Position numbers and translations under genes: made by a program
Shown: positions 36,082 to 44,078 of the stretch, piece after piece
How positions within the stretch are numbered: the first letter of the stretch is position 1
How the letters are laid out: every line of letters starts with the position of its first letter
The notes under the pieces: model-generated
Database searches by the model: none
Seen by the model: the letters and a program-made list of their open reading frames with translations, nothing else
Told to the model about the DNA's origin: nothing
Source of the DNA: JAPUME01 sp027294185
Lineage (GTDB): Bacteria > Acidobacteriota > Terriglobia > UBA7540 > JAPUME01
Length of the DNA stretch: 64,000 nucleotides
Direction: 5' to 3'
NCBI GenBank assembly: GCA_963555835.3
Contig: CAUVWZ020000002.1
Span: 2,356,001-2,420,000 of the forward strand

Positions 36082-36835
36082 GCTTGATCACCTCCCTGGC
36101 AAGCTGAAGGTAGCATTCAGCTCCCCTGCTTGATCTATCATACAACAGAATCGGCTTGCCGAAGCTAGGAGCCTCGGCCAGCCGCACGTTTCGGGGAATC
36201 ATAACGTCAAATACCTGTTTTCCAAAGTAATCCTTGAGGTCTTGCGCCACCTGATTCGCCAGGTTGGTACGCTCGTCATACATGGTCAGCAGTATACCTT
36301 CCACGGCCAGTCGGGGATTGAATTTCCGCCGGATTCGGACAATCGTATCCAAAATCTCGGATACTCCCTCCAGGGCAAAGTATTCACATTGAATCGGCAC
36401 AAGCACGGAATCTGCTGCGACCAGGCAGTTCAGCGTCAAAAGGTCAAGTGCGGGCGGGCAGTCGAGGATCAGGAAGTTGAAGCGGTCTCTTATGGACTCC
36501 AATTTTTCAGAAAGAACGTTTTCGCGCGCCTTCCGGTCCACCAATTCTATATTGGCACCCACCAGGTTCTTCTCTGAAGGGATCAGATGGAGGCCCTCCG
36601 GTTCACAACTGAGGGTGAGGTCGGCAAGAGGTTCGTCCAGAAGCAGACTGTGATAGAGAGAGCGGCGTTCACGGTCTTTGGGGAAGCCGAGACCGCTGGT
36701 GGAGTTGGCTTGGGGGTCACAATCGACGACCAGTGTCCACATATCTTCGTATGCAAGACTGGCGCCTAGATTAATTGCCGTGGTGGTCTTGCCAACCCCC
36801 CCCTTTTGGTTTGCGATGGCGATGATTCGCCCCAC
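36029..36835 (-). CDS. parA: Chromosome-partitioning ATPase ParA (Soj-like)
   Basis: Deviant Walker ATPase that moves origins by a nucleoid gradient. KGGVGKTTTAINLGASL (about residues 11-27) is the Walker A motif, LVVDCDPQANSTSGLG the A' box, and LILDCPPALDLLTLN the switch region. I start at GTG 36835 (VGRIIAIANQ) because the longer frame from GTG 36916 begins inside the parS site and adds a non-family leader. The last 17 codons run into parB, after the usual family end. Confidence 0.93.
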   Translation of the reverse strand: MGRIIAIANQKGGVGKTTTAINLGASLAYEDMWTLVVDCDPQANSTSGLGFPKDRERRSLYHSLLLDEPLADLTLSCEPEGLHLIPSEKNLVGANIELVDRKARENVLSEKLESIRDRFNFLILDCPPALDLLTLNCLVAADSVLVPIQCEYFALEGVSEILDTIVRIRRKFNPRLAVEGILLTMYDERTNLANQVAQDLKDYFGKQVFDVMIPRNVRLAEAPSFGKPILLYDRSSRGAECYLQLAREVIKHAEDGAGTWSGLAASGS

Positions 36836-36909
36836 ACCACCCCCGGCACACACGCGATGTGAACGAAACTGTACCGCATTTCCTTGTCCCGAGGCAAGAA
36901 GCAAAATAA

Positions 36910-36923
36910 GTTTCACGTGAAAC
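36910..36923. promoter_or_regulatory. parS centromere-like site
   Basis: A perfect 14-bp palindrome GTTTCACGTGAAAC, the core of the parS consensus TGTTTCACGTGAAACA bound by ParB. It sits between rsmG and parA. It was the only perfect copy I noticed in the window. Confidence 0.92.
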
Positions 36924-36927
36924 GATC

Positions 36928-37560
36928 TTAATCTTGACTCTCCCTTTCTCCCACCAGGATTACCCTTTCACGAGTCAGGGGAAGAGCAAGGGGAGATTTC
37001 CAACGGTACCCTTGAACCTTTCGTGCCAAGTCCCCCGCGCGTGCGCGCGTTAGCCAAAGGCAGAGTCTCCCCGATGAAACGAGCAGGTTCTTCGACATCG
37101 CAGCGATTTCTTCATGATGCCTCAGGCCTCGCACGGTAACGATGTCGACATTTTGCCGCTCATCTCCCACGAAGAAATCCTCCCCCCGAAGAGGGGAAAT
37201 CCGAACGTCGCAAAAATTACATTGACGAACTATTTCCTTCAGGAAGGCTCTCTTCTTTGAGGAAGGCTCAAGAAGCGTCCCAGAGAGGTCAGGACAGGCA
37301 ATCTTGAGCGCCAATCCCGGAAATCCCGCTCCACTGCCCACGTCGACCATTCGTCCAGAAAGTTTCTCCTTGGTGCTCAGGTAGAGGCTTTCTCCAAAGT
37401 GGCGGGTTATGCAATCCGCCTCGCTCCTTATTGCGGTAAGGTTAATCTTCTGATTCCATTTAATCAGAAGCGTTAAATAGACCTGTATGGTCTCGACCTG
37501 TCCCATCTTGAGCTGCAGGCCGAAGGGCTGCAGAAGGCGAAGAATGTCGTTGGTTTCCAT
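36928..37560 (-). CDS. rsmG: 16S rRNA (guanine527-N7)-methyltransferase RsmG
   Basis: RsmG (GidB) methylates G527 of 16S rRNA. The SAM motif VDVGSGAGFPGLALK is present near residue 68, followed by LLEPSSKKRAFLKEI. The uninterrupted frame reaches 37803, but the first 81 codons are AT-rich and unlike the family. The ATG at 37560 (METNDILRLLQPFG) gives 210 residues, the normal length. The rsmG-parA-parB order is typical near replication origins. Confidence 0.92.
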   Translation of the reverse strand: METNDILRLLQPFGLQLKMGQVETIQVYLTLLIKWNQKINLTAIRSEADCITRHFGESLYLSTKEKLSGRMVDVGSGAGFPGLALKIACPDLSGTLLEPSSKKRAFLKEIVRQCNFCDVRISPLRGEDFFVGDERQNVDIVTVRGLRHHEEIAAMSKNLLVSSGRLCLWLTRARAGDLARKVQGYRWKSPLALPLTRERVILVGERESQD

Positions 37561-37680
37561 GAAGACCGGATTTCGGAGATTGTAACCCTCAGCAGGAAGT
37601 CTCACAAGGTAAATCCTGATGTCAGCGTGAGATAAGGAGCGAGTTGTGATGGGAGTGAGGGTATCGTGGAATGGCCCTAG

Positions 37681-37980
37681 ATTTAGCTGTGCGTCTGATA
37701 ATAGGTGGACATAAACTATTATTCCATCCTTATTGCGAAGATATGTCCACATACCAAAGTATATAACGATATATGTGGTTATTAGTCCAACAAGCCAGCT
37801 CATATAAGACTTAAAAGCCCACTAGTGATTAACTAATAGTTAATTTTAATTTGGAAACATTAAACATATAGACAGGCTAGCCACTTTATCACCTATTTAG
37901 AAATATACCCCCACCAGAATAGTTATAATTGTAATTATCTACCACATAACATGTGGACTAAAAGGGTCAGTTACTAATCG
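37681..37980. other. AT-rich region with repeated TGTGG/CCACA cores, possible origin
   Basis: By hand count about 201 of 300 bases here are A or T, against about 40% in the surroundings. Cores seen are GTGGACATA (37705-37713), its exact inverse TATGTCCAC (37742-37750), TGTGGTTAT (37774), and the palindrome CCACAT-AAC-ATGTGG (37942-37956) continuing to GTGGACTA. They resemble loose DnaA boxes (TTATCCACA), none perfect. The position directly upstream of rsmG-parAB-parS is where many bacteria have oriC. The 515-base gap 37561-38075 contains no gene I trust. Confidence 0.45.
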
Positions 37981-38075
37981 GCAACAGGTGAGTGGCCATT
38001 TTTACCCGGGACCAGTAGTGGGCCTCCGCCGGGGTTTAGGAACCTTGCGAGCTGGTTTGGAGGCATCCGTGGCCC

Positions 38076-38800
38076 TTAGGGGTCTGGGACCTCCGCGAGG
38101 ACGAGGCAGCTGGAAATGAAGTCGACGGCCACTCCTAAGCCGTTCTCGGCGCGAATGGTCTTGGCTAGCCGTGCGGCGTGCCTGCGCATGTCGGTATCTG
38201 TCACCGCAAGTCGGATGGCTCGGGAAAGATCGGCGACCGTGAGTTTGTTTTGGGGAATGGGTGTGGGCCCGGCTCCGAGCGAATGGACGCGGGTTCCCCA
38301 AAACGGCTGGTCCCCAAGGAAGGGACAGATGATCGATGGCTTGCTGGCGCGTAAGCCAGCCGCCGTAGTCCCGGCACCGCCATGATGAACCACTGCTGCC
38401 ATGCGCGGAAAGAGCCAGGCGTGAGGCGCAGCTTCTCGGCGATGTGATAACCACCCAGGGCCTTGGGGCGGTAAAGGATGGCTTCTGATCCCTGTGCGGC
38501 TGCCCACTGCTCATCCAGCGTTTGCCTAATGATGGGTCTTACCTGCCCGATAAGACGGAAGGGGTTGCCGCGCTTCTCCATAGCGGAGCGGCCCTCTCGG
38601 GTTCCGGCAAGCTTGAGCAGCTCATCGTTTACATAGGCGTAGGTCAGGCCGTGGCGAGTGACCATCTTCTCGAAGGAAACGCTGGTGCAAAGCGCCACCT
38701 CATGCCTGGCCCGCTTCAAACCCTTACCGAGAGCAACGAAGGGCTCAACGTCGCCACGTGAGCCGAGCGTCATGATTGTGATCTTCATTGGCGGGCGCAC
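38076..38800 (-). pseudogene. Glycosyltransferase (UGT/GT28 type) with large internal deletion
   Basis: The N-terminal frame starts MKITIMTLGSRGDVEPFVAL, as in sterol and macrolide glucosyltransferases, and runs to GGYHIAEKLRL. The next frame resumes directly with HAWLFPRMAAVVHHGGAGTT and SIICPFLGDQPFWG, the sugar-nucleotide-binding C-terminal motif. Around 150-200 middle residues are missing and the frame is shifted at the junction near 38425. So the gene is dead by deletion. Confidence 0.82.
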
Positions 38801-38988
38801 CCGCTATTCGATACTCTTCGGTCAAACCCATCGGGTCTGGAGCATTAGGATCGATGGTGCGAGCGGAGGTGCATTCTCAACTGGATAAAGTAGCTGCACG
38901 TACTGTAACTTGCTCAGCGGATGGGTGTTATCATTACAGAAAGAGACCGAGAGAATTAGTCCAGCTAGACGGTTATCCTCCCCGAATG

Positions 38989-40338
38989 CTAAAGCTGAGG
39001 GTTGAGGTTGTCGGCTTCTACGGTGCGGGGCTCGAGGCCAGCCTTCGCGAGTAGGAAGTAAACAACGAAGCCTGCAACGAACGAATAAACAACGGCCGGC
39101 TGCATGGCAGATTTTAACCCTTCAGAAAAGGGCATGAAGGGGAGGGGAAAGATTCCGATAATGAATCCCACCGCCCAGGCTCCGTAGCCCGCCCAGTTGA
39201 TTCCCGCCCGGGGACCGGCCCACTGGCCGCGGGAAAGCAGGTAATCGGCGGCCATAGCGCCGCAGATGGGTCCGAAGGATGCTCCCACGATGGTAAAGAA
39301 GCTCACCAGATTTGCCGCGACGCCGGTGATGGAGAGGATTGCGGCCAGAGTAACCGCCACCATGGTTGAGGTCAGGCGGGGAATGCCCGGCAACATCGTG
39401 CCGAAACTGTTTGCGGCGATGAAGGTGGAAAAGCATCCCGGTGCAACGGAGGCGATGGCGAAGAGGAAAAAGATCCCCGTAGCGAGCCTTCCGCCGATGG
39501 AGCTGACGGCGGTTCCGAATTGAAAATCAGACAGGGAAGAGTCGAGCCCGTGAGCCCCGGCCACTCCCGCAAGCGCCAGTCCGCCCACAAGTACAATCGG
39601 CAGGGCAATACCGGCAAGGCCTCCCAGCGTTACGTCACTCTTACTGCGGCTACTCATGCCGAAGTCGGTTCCGGCTGCCCCGGCGGTGGCGAAGAAGCCG
39701 ACGACGATCTGAATGGTCATCATGACGCCGAATGTCGCATCGGGATTCGAAGGCGTATAGCTCGAAATACCCGAGGAAGTTTTGGCAAAGACGACCAGGA
39801 GGATCAGCGCCGGCACGAAATTCAAAATCGTCGCCACGCGAGCGACATAGTGGATGCCTTTGACGGCGATGTAACCCAGGGTGTAGGCCCAGAGAACAGT
39901 TACGGCGGCGAAAGGAAGGGTCATGGGGCTTGAGTCAACATGGAACCCCTTGAGTATGAATTGCGTGGCGAAAAAGGTGCCTACGGCGAACCAGCCGATC
40001 TGCAAGACTCCCATCAGCAGGCCCGGCATCAGGATTCCGCCCTTGGTTCCGAAGGTGGATGTGCCGACGATGTAGAGAGGGTGGCCGGTCTTCATGCCGA
40101 GCATGGCGGGGACGTAATAGAACAATCCATAGCTGATGAGGCCTGCAATCACCAAGCCCAGAAGGATGCCGCCGAGGCCAACTCGCGTAAGCGTATCGGC
40201 GCCCAGTCCCTGGTAGAAACCGATCCAGAGAAAGATTCCTGCATAGGTGGGGGCGATATTCGTGTACCAAGCGGCGCGGTTCGTCGACGGATTCGGTTTG
40301 GCAGAGCGAACGTAGCTGGGTAGGGCTTCAGGGGGCAT
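38989..40338 (-). CDS. NCS1-family permease (cytosine/purine/allantoin type)
   Basis: 449-residue membrane protein of the CodB-like nucleobase:cation symporter-1 family, about twelve helices. Family hallmarks are NIAPTYAGIFLWIGFYQGLG in TM1 and a long run of helices with FVPALILLVVFAKTSSG; the C-terminal IGASFGPICGAMAADYLLSR block is also typical. It should import a purine, pyrimidine, hydantoin or related compound with H+ or Na+. Strong GGAGG before ATG 40338. Its neighbours do not tell the substrate. Confidence 0.85.
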   Translation of the reverse strand: MPPEALPSYVRSAKPNPSTNRAAWYTNIAPTYAGIFLWIGFYQGLGADTLTRVGLGGILLGLVIAGLISYGLFYYVPAMLGMKTGHPLYIVGTSTFGTKGGILMPGLLMGVLQIGWFAVGTFFATQFILKGFHVDSSPMTLPFAAVTVLWAYTLGYIAVKGIHYVARVATILNFVPALILLVVFAKTSSGISSYTPSNPDATFGVMMTIQIVVGFFATAGAAGTDFGMSSRSKSDVTLGGLAGIALPIVLVGGLALAGVAGAHGLDSSLSDFQFGTAVSSIGGRLATGIFFLFAIASVAPGCFSTFIAANSFGTMLPGIPRLTSTMVAVTLAAILSITGVAANLVSFFTIVGASFGPICGAMAADYLLSRGQWAGPRAGINWAGYGAWAVGFIIGIFPLPFMPFSEGLKSAMQPAVVYSFVAGFVVYFLLAKAGLEPRTVEADNLNPQL

Positions 40339-40368
40339 TCAGATTTCCTCCGAATTGCGATGTGCTGG

Positions 40369-40387
40369 AAAACGGGCGAACTGCCCG
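40369..40387 (-). terminator. Weak hairpin terminator between ABC operon and NCS1 permease
   Basis: On the minus strand CGGGC-AGTTC-GCCCG (40387-40373) is followed by TTTT. It lies after the ABC-transporter operon and before the NCS1 permease start. The stem is only five pairs, so it is a possible rather than certain terminator. Confidence 0.45.
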
Positions 40388-40496
40388 CTTGATAATAGAG
40401 ATGCCAGAGCTCGAACGCAAGGACTACGTGCGCGGAATCCATTCCGTGGTTGGAATCTCGGGATGGTGGGAGACAATTCGTGGTTTGGGGCGAGGA

Positions 40497-41288
40497 TTAC
40501 GATCCTGTACTGCTGTAGTTGCGCACACCTCGATTCCACACCGTCAGGGCCAGAAGCAGGAAAAACGCGGCGACCAGCGGCACGGCCCGAAAATGGGCTG
40601 CGAATTCATCCCGGCCCAGGAAGCGCGTGGTGGGATAAAAGGAGGCGAACGCGAAGGGGACAATCCAACTCAGCATGAACTGAATGAAGTTGTTGTAGAT
40701 GGTCAAGGGGTAACGGCCGAAGGTCAGCATGTTGAAAACGGGAGGGACGATGCCGACCCGATCCTCAAACCAGAAGGAAACGGTGGTCAAGATCAGAAAC
40801 ACCGAGATGTAAATGACGGCCGCCGAGGGCACCATCACCAGAAACCATACCATGTCCGCAAGGCTCCATTCGAGTCCCAACTTCCCGGAGCAGAGCCATA
40901 AGACCGCTGTTCCCGTGACCACCTCCTGCAGGGATTCAATGCGGAACTTCTCAAAAAGAATCTGAAACAGAGAATGGACCGGGCGCAGCAGCACGCGGTC
41001 GAAGCGTCCCTGGATGATATAGAGGTTGCTGAAATCGTGGAGATTCCAGCTCAGGACATTGAAAAAGCCCAGCGGGATCAGAGAAAATCCGTAGAGAAAC
41101 ATCACCTCGTAAAACGACCAACCCTGCAGGCTGGGGATCTTCGTAAACAGCACCAGCATGAATCCGAAGCCCAGAACCGTTGCCGTCATCGACGTCGCAA
41201 AGGCGATAAAGAAGTCGGCCTTGTAGGCGAGACGGACCATCGAGTATTGGGCGAAGTATAGAATCAGCAGTCGTAGATGGCGCTTCAT
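40497..41288 (-). CDS. ABC-2 type permease (DUF990-like), second subunit
   Basis: 263-residue membrane protein with six predicted helices. The opening LAYKADFFIAFATSMTATVL and FDRVLLRPVHSLFQILFEKF are typical of the DUF990 exporter permeases. It pairs with the related permease at 42067-42882 and the ATPase at 42879-43922 to make an export complex of unknown cargo. A DUF429 gene lies between the two permeases. Confidence 0.85.
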   Translation of the reverse strand: MKRHLRLLILYFAQYSMVRLAYKADFFIAFATSMTATVLGFGFMLVLFTKIPSLQGWSFYEVMFLYGFSLIPLGFFNVLSWNLHDFSNLYIIQGRFDRVLLRPVHSLFQILFEKFRIESLQEVVTGTAVLWLCSGKLGLEWSLADMVWFLVMVPSAAVIYISVFLILTTVSFWFEDRVGIVPPVFNMLTFGRYPLTIYNNFIQFMLSWIVPFAFASFYPTTRFLGRDEFAAHFRAVPLVAAFFLLLALTVWNRGVRNYSSTGS

Positions 41289-41338
41289 TTCTGACCTGCC
41301 AAAGATTTATTCCCTCTTTTCGGATCGACACTGAAGAT

Positions 41339-42064
41339 TCAGTAGGTGATTTCGGCCCTTAATCCCCGGCTGTCCTTTTCGGGTGGGGAAACGGAGCGAG
41401 CTGAACCCGTGGAGATTCGCTCGGCGGTCCATGCTGCCGCAGCCGCATCCAGAAGGTCGTCAGGGGCTGCCTTCTTTCGATCCAGTTGAGCCAATAGTCC
41501 GTCAATGTCGGGGTAGAGTGACCTTAGCAGTTTTAGCCGTTCCGCCCTCCCCGCGCTCGACGACTTTTTATGCTTCATGGGCTGCTGCGTGTTTATTGCC
41601 CAAAAGCTAATCTCCGGGTGTACTTCAAATATCCGATCCTGATGCTCGGAGGAAATCACACTGTCCACCTCACAGACTTTCTCAAGGATATGCCAGGTTT
41701 GTATTGATATTTTCTTCCCAATGGCCTGCAGGCTCAATCTACACGCTTCCGGGTAGTTTTGAGCGGCCAACACAGCACGCGCGGGAGCCGGGAAGACGCT
41801 ACTTGCCCTCGGCCTCCCCAGTAGCCGGCGCGCGGCTTGGTCGCAAGCCCTAGCTCCTTTCTCAAGTAGGCCGATAGGAATGTCGATAGCAATCAGATTT
41901 ACTGAGGAGGACTGGCTGAGCAGGGAGGCAAAATCCTTGAAATACCGTATTGAGGTTCTTCTGGTTCCAATCTCTACTTCAATCCCCACCCAGCCAAATG
42001 GGCAACCATCCAGACCTAAGACAATAAGATTTTCTTGTGCCTGAGGTTTCACAGGGTCCGTCAC
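41339..42064 (-). CDS. DUF429 protein (predicted RNase H-like fold)
   Basis: 241 residues with the DUF429 blocks VLGLDGCPFGWVG, NLIAIDIPIGL, RPRASSVFPAPARAVL and FEVHPEISFWAIN. The Asp of LGLDG and Asp of IDIPIG are the expected metal-binding residues of the RNase H-like fold. GTG 42064, with GGAGG six bases upstream, is the start; the longer frame overlaps the permease. It starts two bases after the permease stop, so it is inside the ABC operon, which is odd for a nuclease-like protein. Function unknown. Confidence 0.85.
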   Translation of the reverse strand: MTDPVKPQAQENLIVLGLDGCPFGWVGIEVEIGTRRTSIRYFKDFASLLSQSSSVNLIAIDIPIGLLEKGARACDQAARRLLGRPRASSVFPAPARAVLAAQNYPEACRLSLQAIGKKISIQTWHILEKVCEVDSVISSEHQDRIFEVHPEISFWAINTQQPMKHKKSSSAGRAERLKLLRSLYPDIDGLLAQLDRKKAAPDDLLDAAAAAWTAERISTGSARSVSPPEKDSRGLRAEITY

Positions 42065-42066
42065 TC

Positions 42067-42882
42067 TTAGCCTCCCTGAATCGTAATTTTCCGGCTCGAC
42101 CAGGTCCAAAGCAGATGCCCGAGGGCGAGCAGGGCAAAAATCCAAAACACTTGCAGGCCGATGGTGCGAACGATCTCCCATCCGTTCGTTTTACCCAGAT
42201 AAATCAACACCGGCGCGAAGCTGATGTAGGGGAAGGGAAGCAGGTTCAATATTTGCTGGGCCCATTCGGGAAAGAATGTGATCGGGATCAGAAGCCCTGA
42301 GCAGAGTTCCAACAGGAAATACTTGGCGCGCAGGAGTCCGAGGATGGACTTCAATCGGAGCGCGAATGTGCCGACGCAAAAGTTGATGCCTGCGACCAGG
42401 AAGAAACTGAGCGTGGAGCTCAGCAGGAAAGCTGCCAGGTGCGTGGCGCTGGCGGGCGCTCGCACCGGGAAGACCAGCGCCAAAAGAAGCGCCGTTGGCA
42501 GGGTCAGAAGAATCAGTCGGAAGCAGGATCCTCCGAAGGCTTCCGCGATATACATCAACTGCGTGTTGACCGGCTTGATCAGGTCCATGGCAATTTGTCC
42601 TTCCAGAACCTGATAGGTCATATCCTGATCGATGTTGTTGAAGTAGAAGGAGCGAATGATCCACCCGACACTGATGTAGGTGAGCATCTCGGGAAAGTCG
42701 AAACCTTCGACCGAACCCCCGTCGGCGAGCACGGCCTTCCAGATGAAGTAGTACACCGAGACGTAGATGAAGTAGGTGACGATTCCGGTGTAGTAGCGCA
42801 GCCGGTAGGCCATGATGTTGACAAACCCGACGCGGGCAAAGCTGCGGTAGACGCGGACTTCTGTGGCGAGCGAAGAGATCAT
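42067..42882 (-). CDS. ABC-2 type permease (DUF990-like), first subunit
   Basis: 271-residue membrane protein, six helices. AYRLRYYTGIVTYFIYVSVY and QDMTYQVLEGQIAMDLIKPV are typical of DUF990 permeases (the Lys-Pro motif marks the elbow before TM3). The start overlaps the ATPase stop by four bases (ATGA). Together with the second permease and the ATPase it should form a heterodimeric exporter. Cargo unknown. Confidence 0.87.
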   Translation of the reverse strand: MISSLATEVRVYRSFARVGFVNIMAYRLRYYTGIVTYFIYVSVYYFIWKAVLADGGSVEGFDFPEMLTYISVGWIIRSFYFNNIDQDMTYQVLEGQIAMDLIKPVNTQLMYIAEAFGGSCFRLILLTLPTALLLALVFPVRAPASATHLAAFLLSSTLSFFLVAGINFCVGTFALRLKSILGLLRAKYFLLELCSGLLIPITFFPEWAQQILNLLPFPYISFAPVLIYLGKTNGWEIVRTIGLQVFWIFALLALGHLLWTWSSRKITIQGG

Positions 42883-43922
42883 CGGGGGAGTTCTTCGGCC
42901 TCCGCGGCGCCGGGTCCAAAATACGCTTGTCCCTCGGTGTAGATGCGCTTCACCAGGTCTTCAATGGATTCTTCTTCCACAATCAGGTCGCGGACTTCGA
43001 GCCGGGTGACGATATTGCGGATGATGTCCCCGCTCGAATGCTTGCGGCGGTCGTAGCGAAGCCGATAGGTGAGATCATCCAGGCGTTCGCACTCGACCCC
43101 GTCCGTCGTCAACTCGCCGACGCGCGCGGCCTGCTCCCGGTCCTTCAGGAAAAACTTGATCTGATTGAAGCGTACCAGCCGCGCCTTCAGCTCTGCGAGT
43201 GGCCCGTCGAAAAGAAGCTTCCCGTGGTCGATAATCATAACCCGCCTGCAGAGTTCCTCGATGTCAGTGAGGTCATGCGTGGTTAGCAGGATGGTCGTCC
43301 GGTAAACTCGATTGATCTCCTTCAGGAATTTTCGGATATGGTCCTTGGCCAACACATCCAGGCCGATGGTCGGCTCATCGAGAAATAGCAGCGGCGGGTT
43401 GTGGAGCAGCGAGGCTGCCAGGTCGCAGCGCATGCGTTCGCCCAGGCTCAGTTTGCGCACCGGCGTGTGGAGGTAGTTTTTGAGGCCCAGGATTTCATCG
43501 AACACCCCCAGGCGGCGAACGTAGTCGGCTTGCGGGACTTCATAGATTTCCCTTAGCAGCTTGAAGGATTCAATAACGGCGATGTCCCACCAGAGTTGGG
43601 TGCGCTGGCCGAAGACCACGCCGATGCGCTTCGTGTAGCGCTTCCGGTCGCGGAAGGGGACCATGCCCCCCACCTGGAGGTGGCCGCTGGTGGGCACCAG
43701 AATCCCGGTCAGCATCTTGATGGTGGTCGATTTCCCCGCCCCGTTCGGGCCGATGGTGCCGACCATCTCGCCCGGCTCGATGTGAAAGGTGATGTGATCG
43801 ACGGCATGCACCGTCTGGTAGTCGCGGACGAAAAGGTCTTTCACGGCGCCCAGGACGCCTTCGCGCCGTTTGAACGTCTTGAATTCCTTATAGAGGTTTC
43901 GAACCTCGATCAGGCCTGGCAT
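42879..43922 (-). CDS. ABC transporter ATP-binding protein
   Basis: ATPase of an ABC-2 exporter, 347 residues. Walker A GPNGAGKST (58-66), signature LSLGERMRC (158-166) and Walker B LLFLDEPTIGLDV (178-190) are complete, with the H-loop in LLTTHDLTDIEEL. A C-terminal extension of about 100 residues follows, typical for exporters with DUF990 permeases. First gene of the operon; divergent from the M16 peptidase genes. Confidence 0.93.
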   Translation of the reverse strand: MPGLIEVRNLYKEFKTFKRREGVLGAVKDLFVRDYQTVHAVDHITFHIEPGEMVGTIGPNGAGKSTTIKMLTGILVPTSGHLQVGGMVPFRDRKRYTKRIGVVFGQRTQLWWDIAVIESFKLLREIYEVPQADYVRRLGVFDEILGLKNYLHTPVRKLSLGERMRCDLAASLLHNPPLLFLDEPTIGLDVLAKDHIRKFLKEINRVYRTTILLTTHDLTDIEELCRRVMIIDHGKLLFDGPLAELKARLVRFNQIKFFLKDREQAARVGELTTDGVECERLDDLTYRLRYDRRKHSSGDIIRNIVTRLEVRDLIVEEESIEDLVKRIYTEGQAYFGPGAAEAEELPR

Positions 43923-44078
43923 GGATTGCAGAGGCTTTCTGTTTGAAACATAAGTGCTGAGGTCAACGTCTCTTAGATATTAGCAGTCTTACCATGCTTA
44001 CCGATACAATCACGTTTGCATCCGGCGAGGGAGGCGGGTAAGGTAGTAGCAAATCTACTTCATTGAGGGGACGGTGTG

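Noticed and set aside
36836..36916. ParA start at GTG 36916
   Set aside because: It would lie inside the parS palindrome and add a leader that ParA proteins lack.
37561..37803. N-terminal extension of RsmG
   Set aside because: Unlike RsmG, AT-rich, and the ATG at 37560 gives the normal 210 residues.
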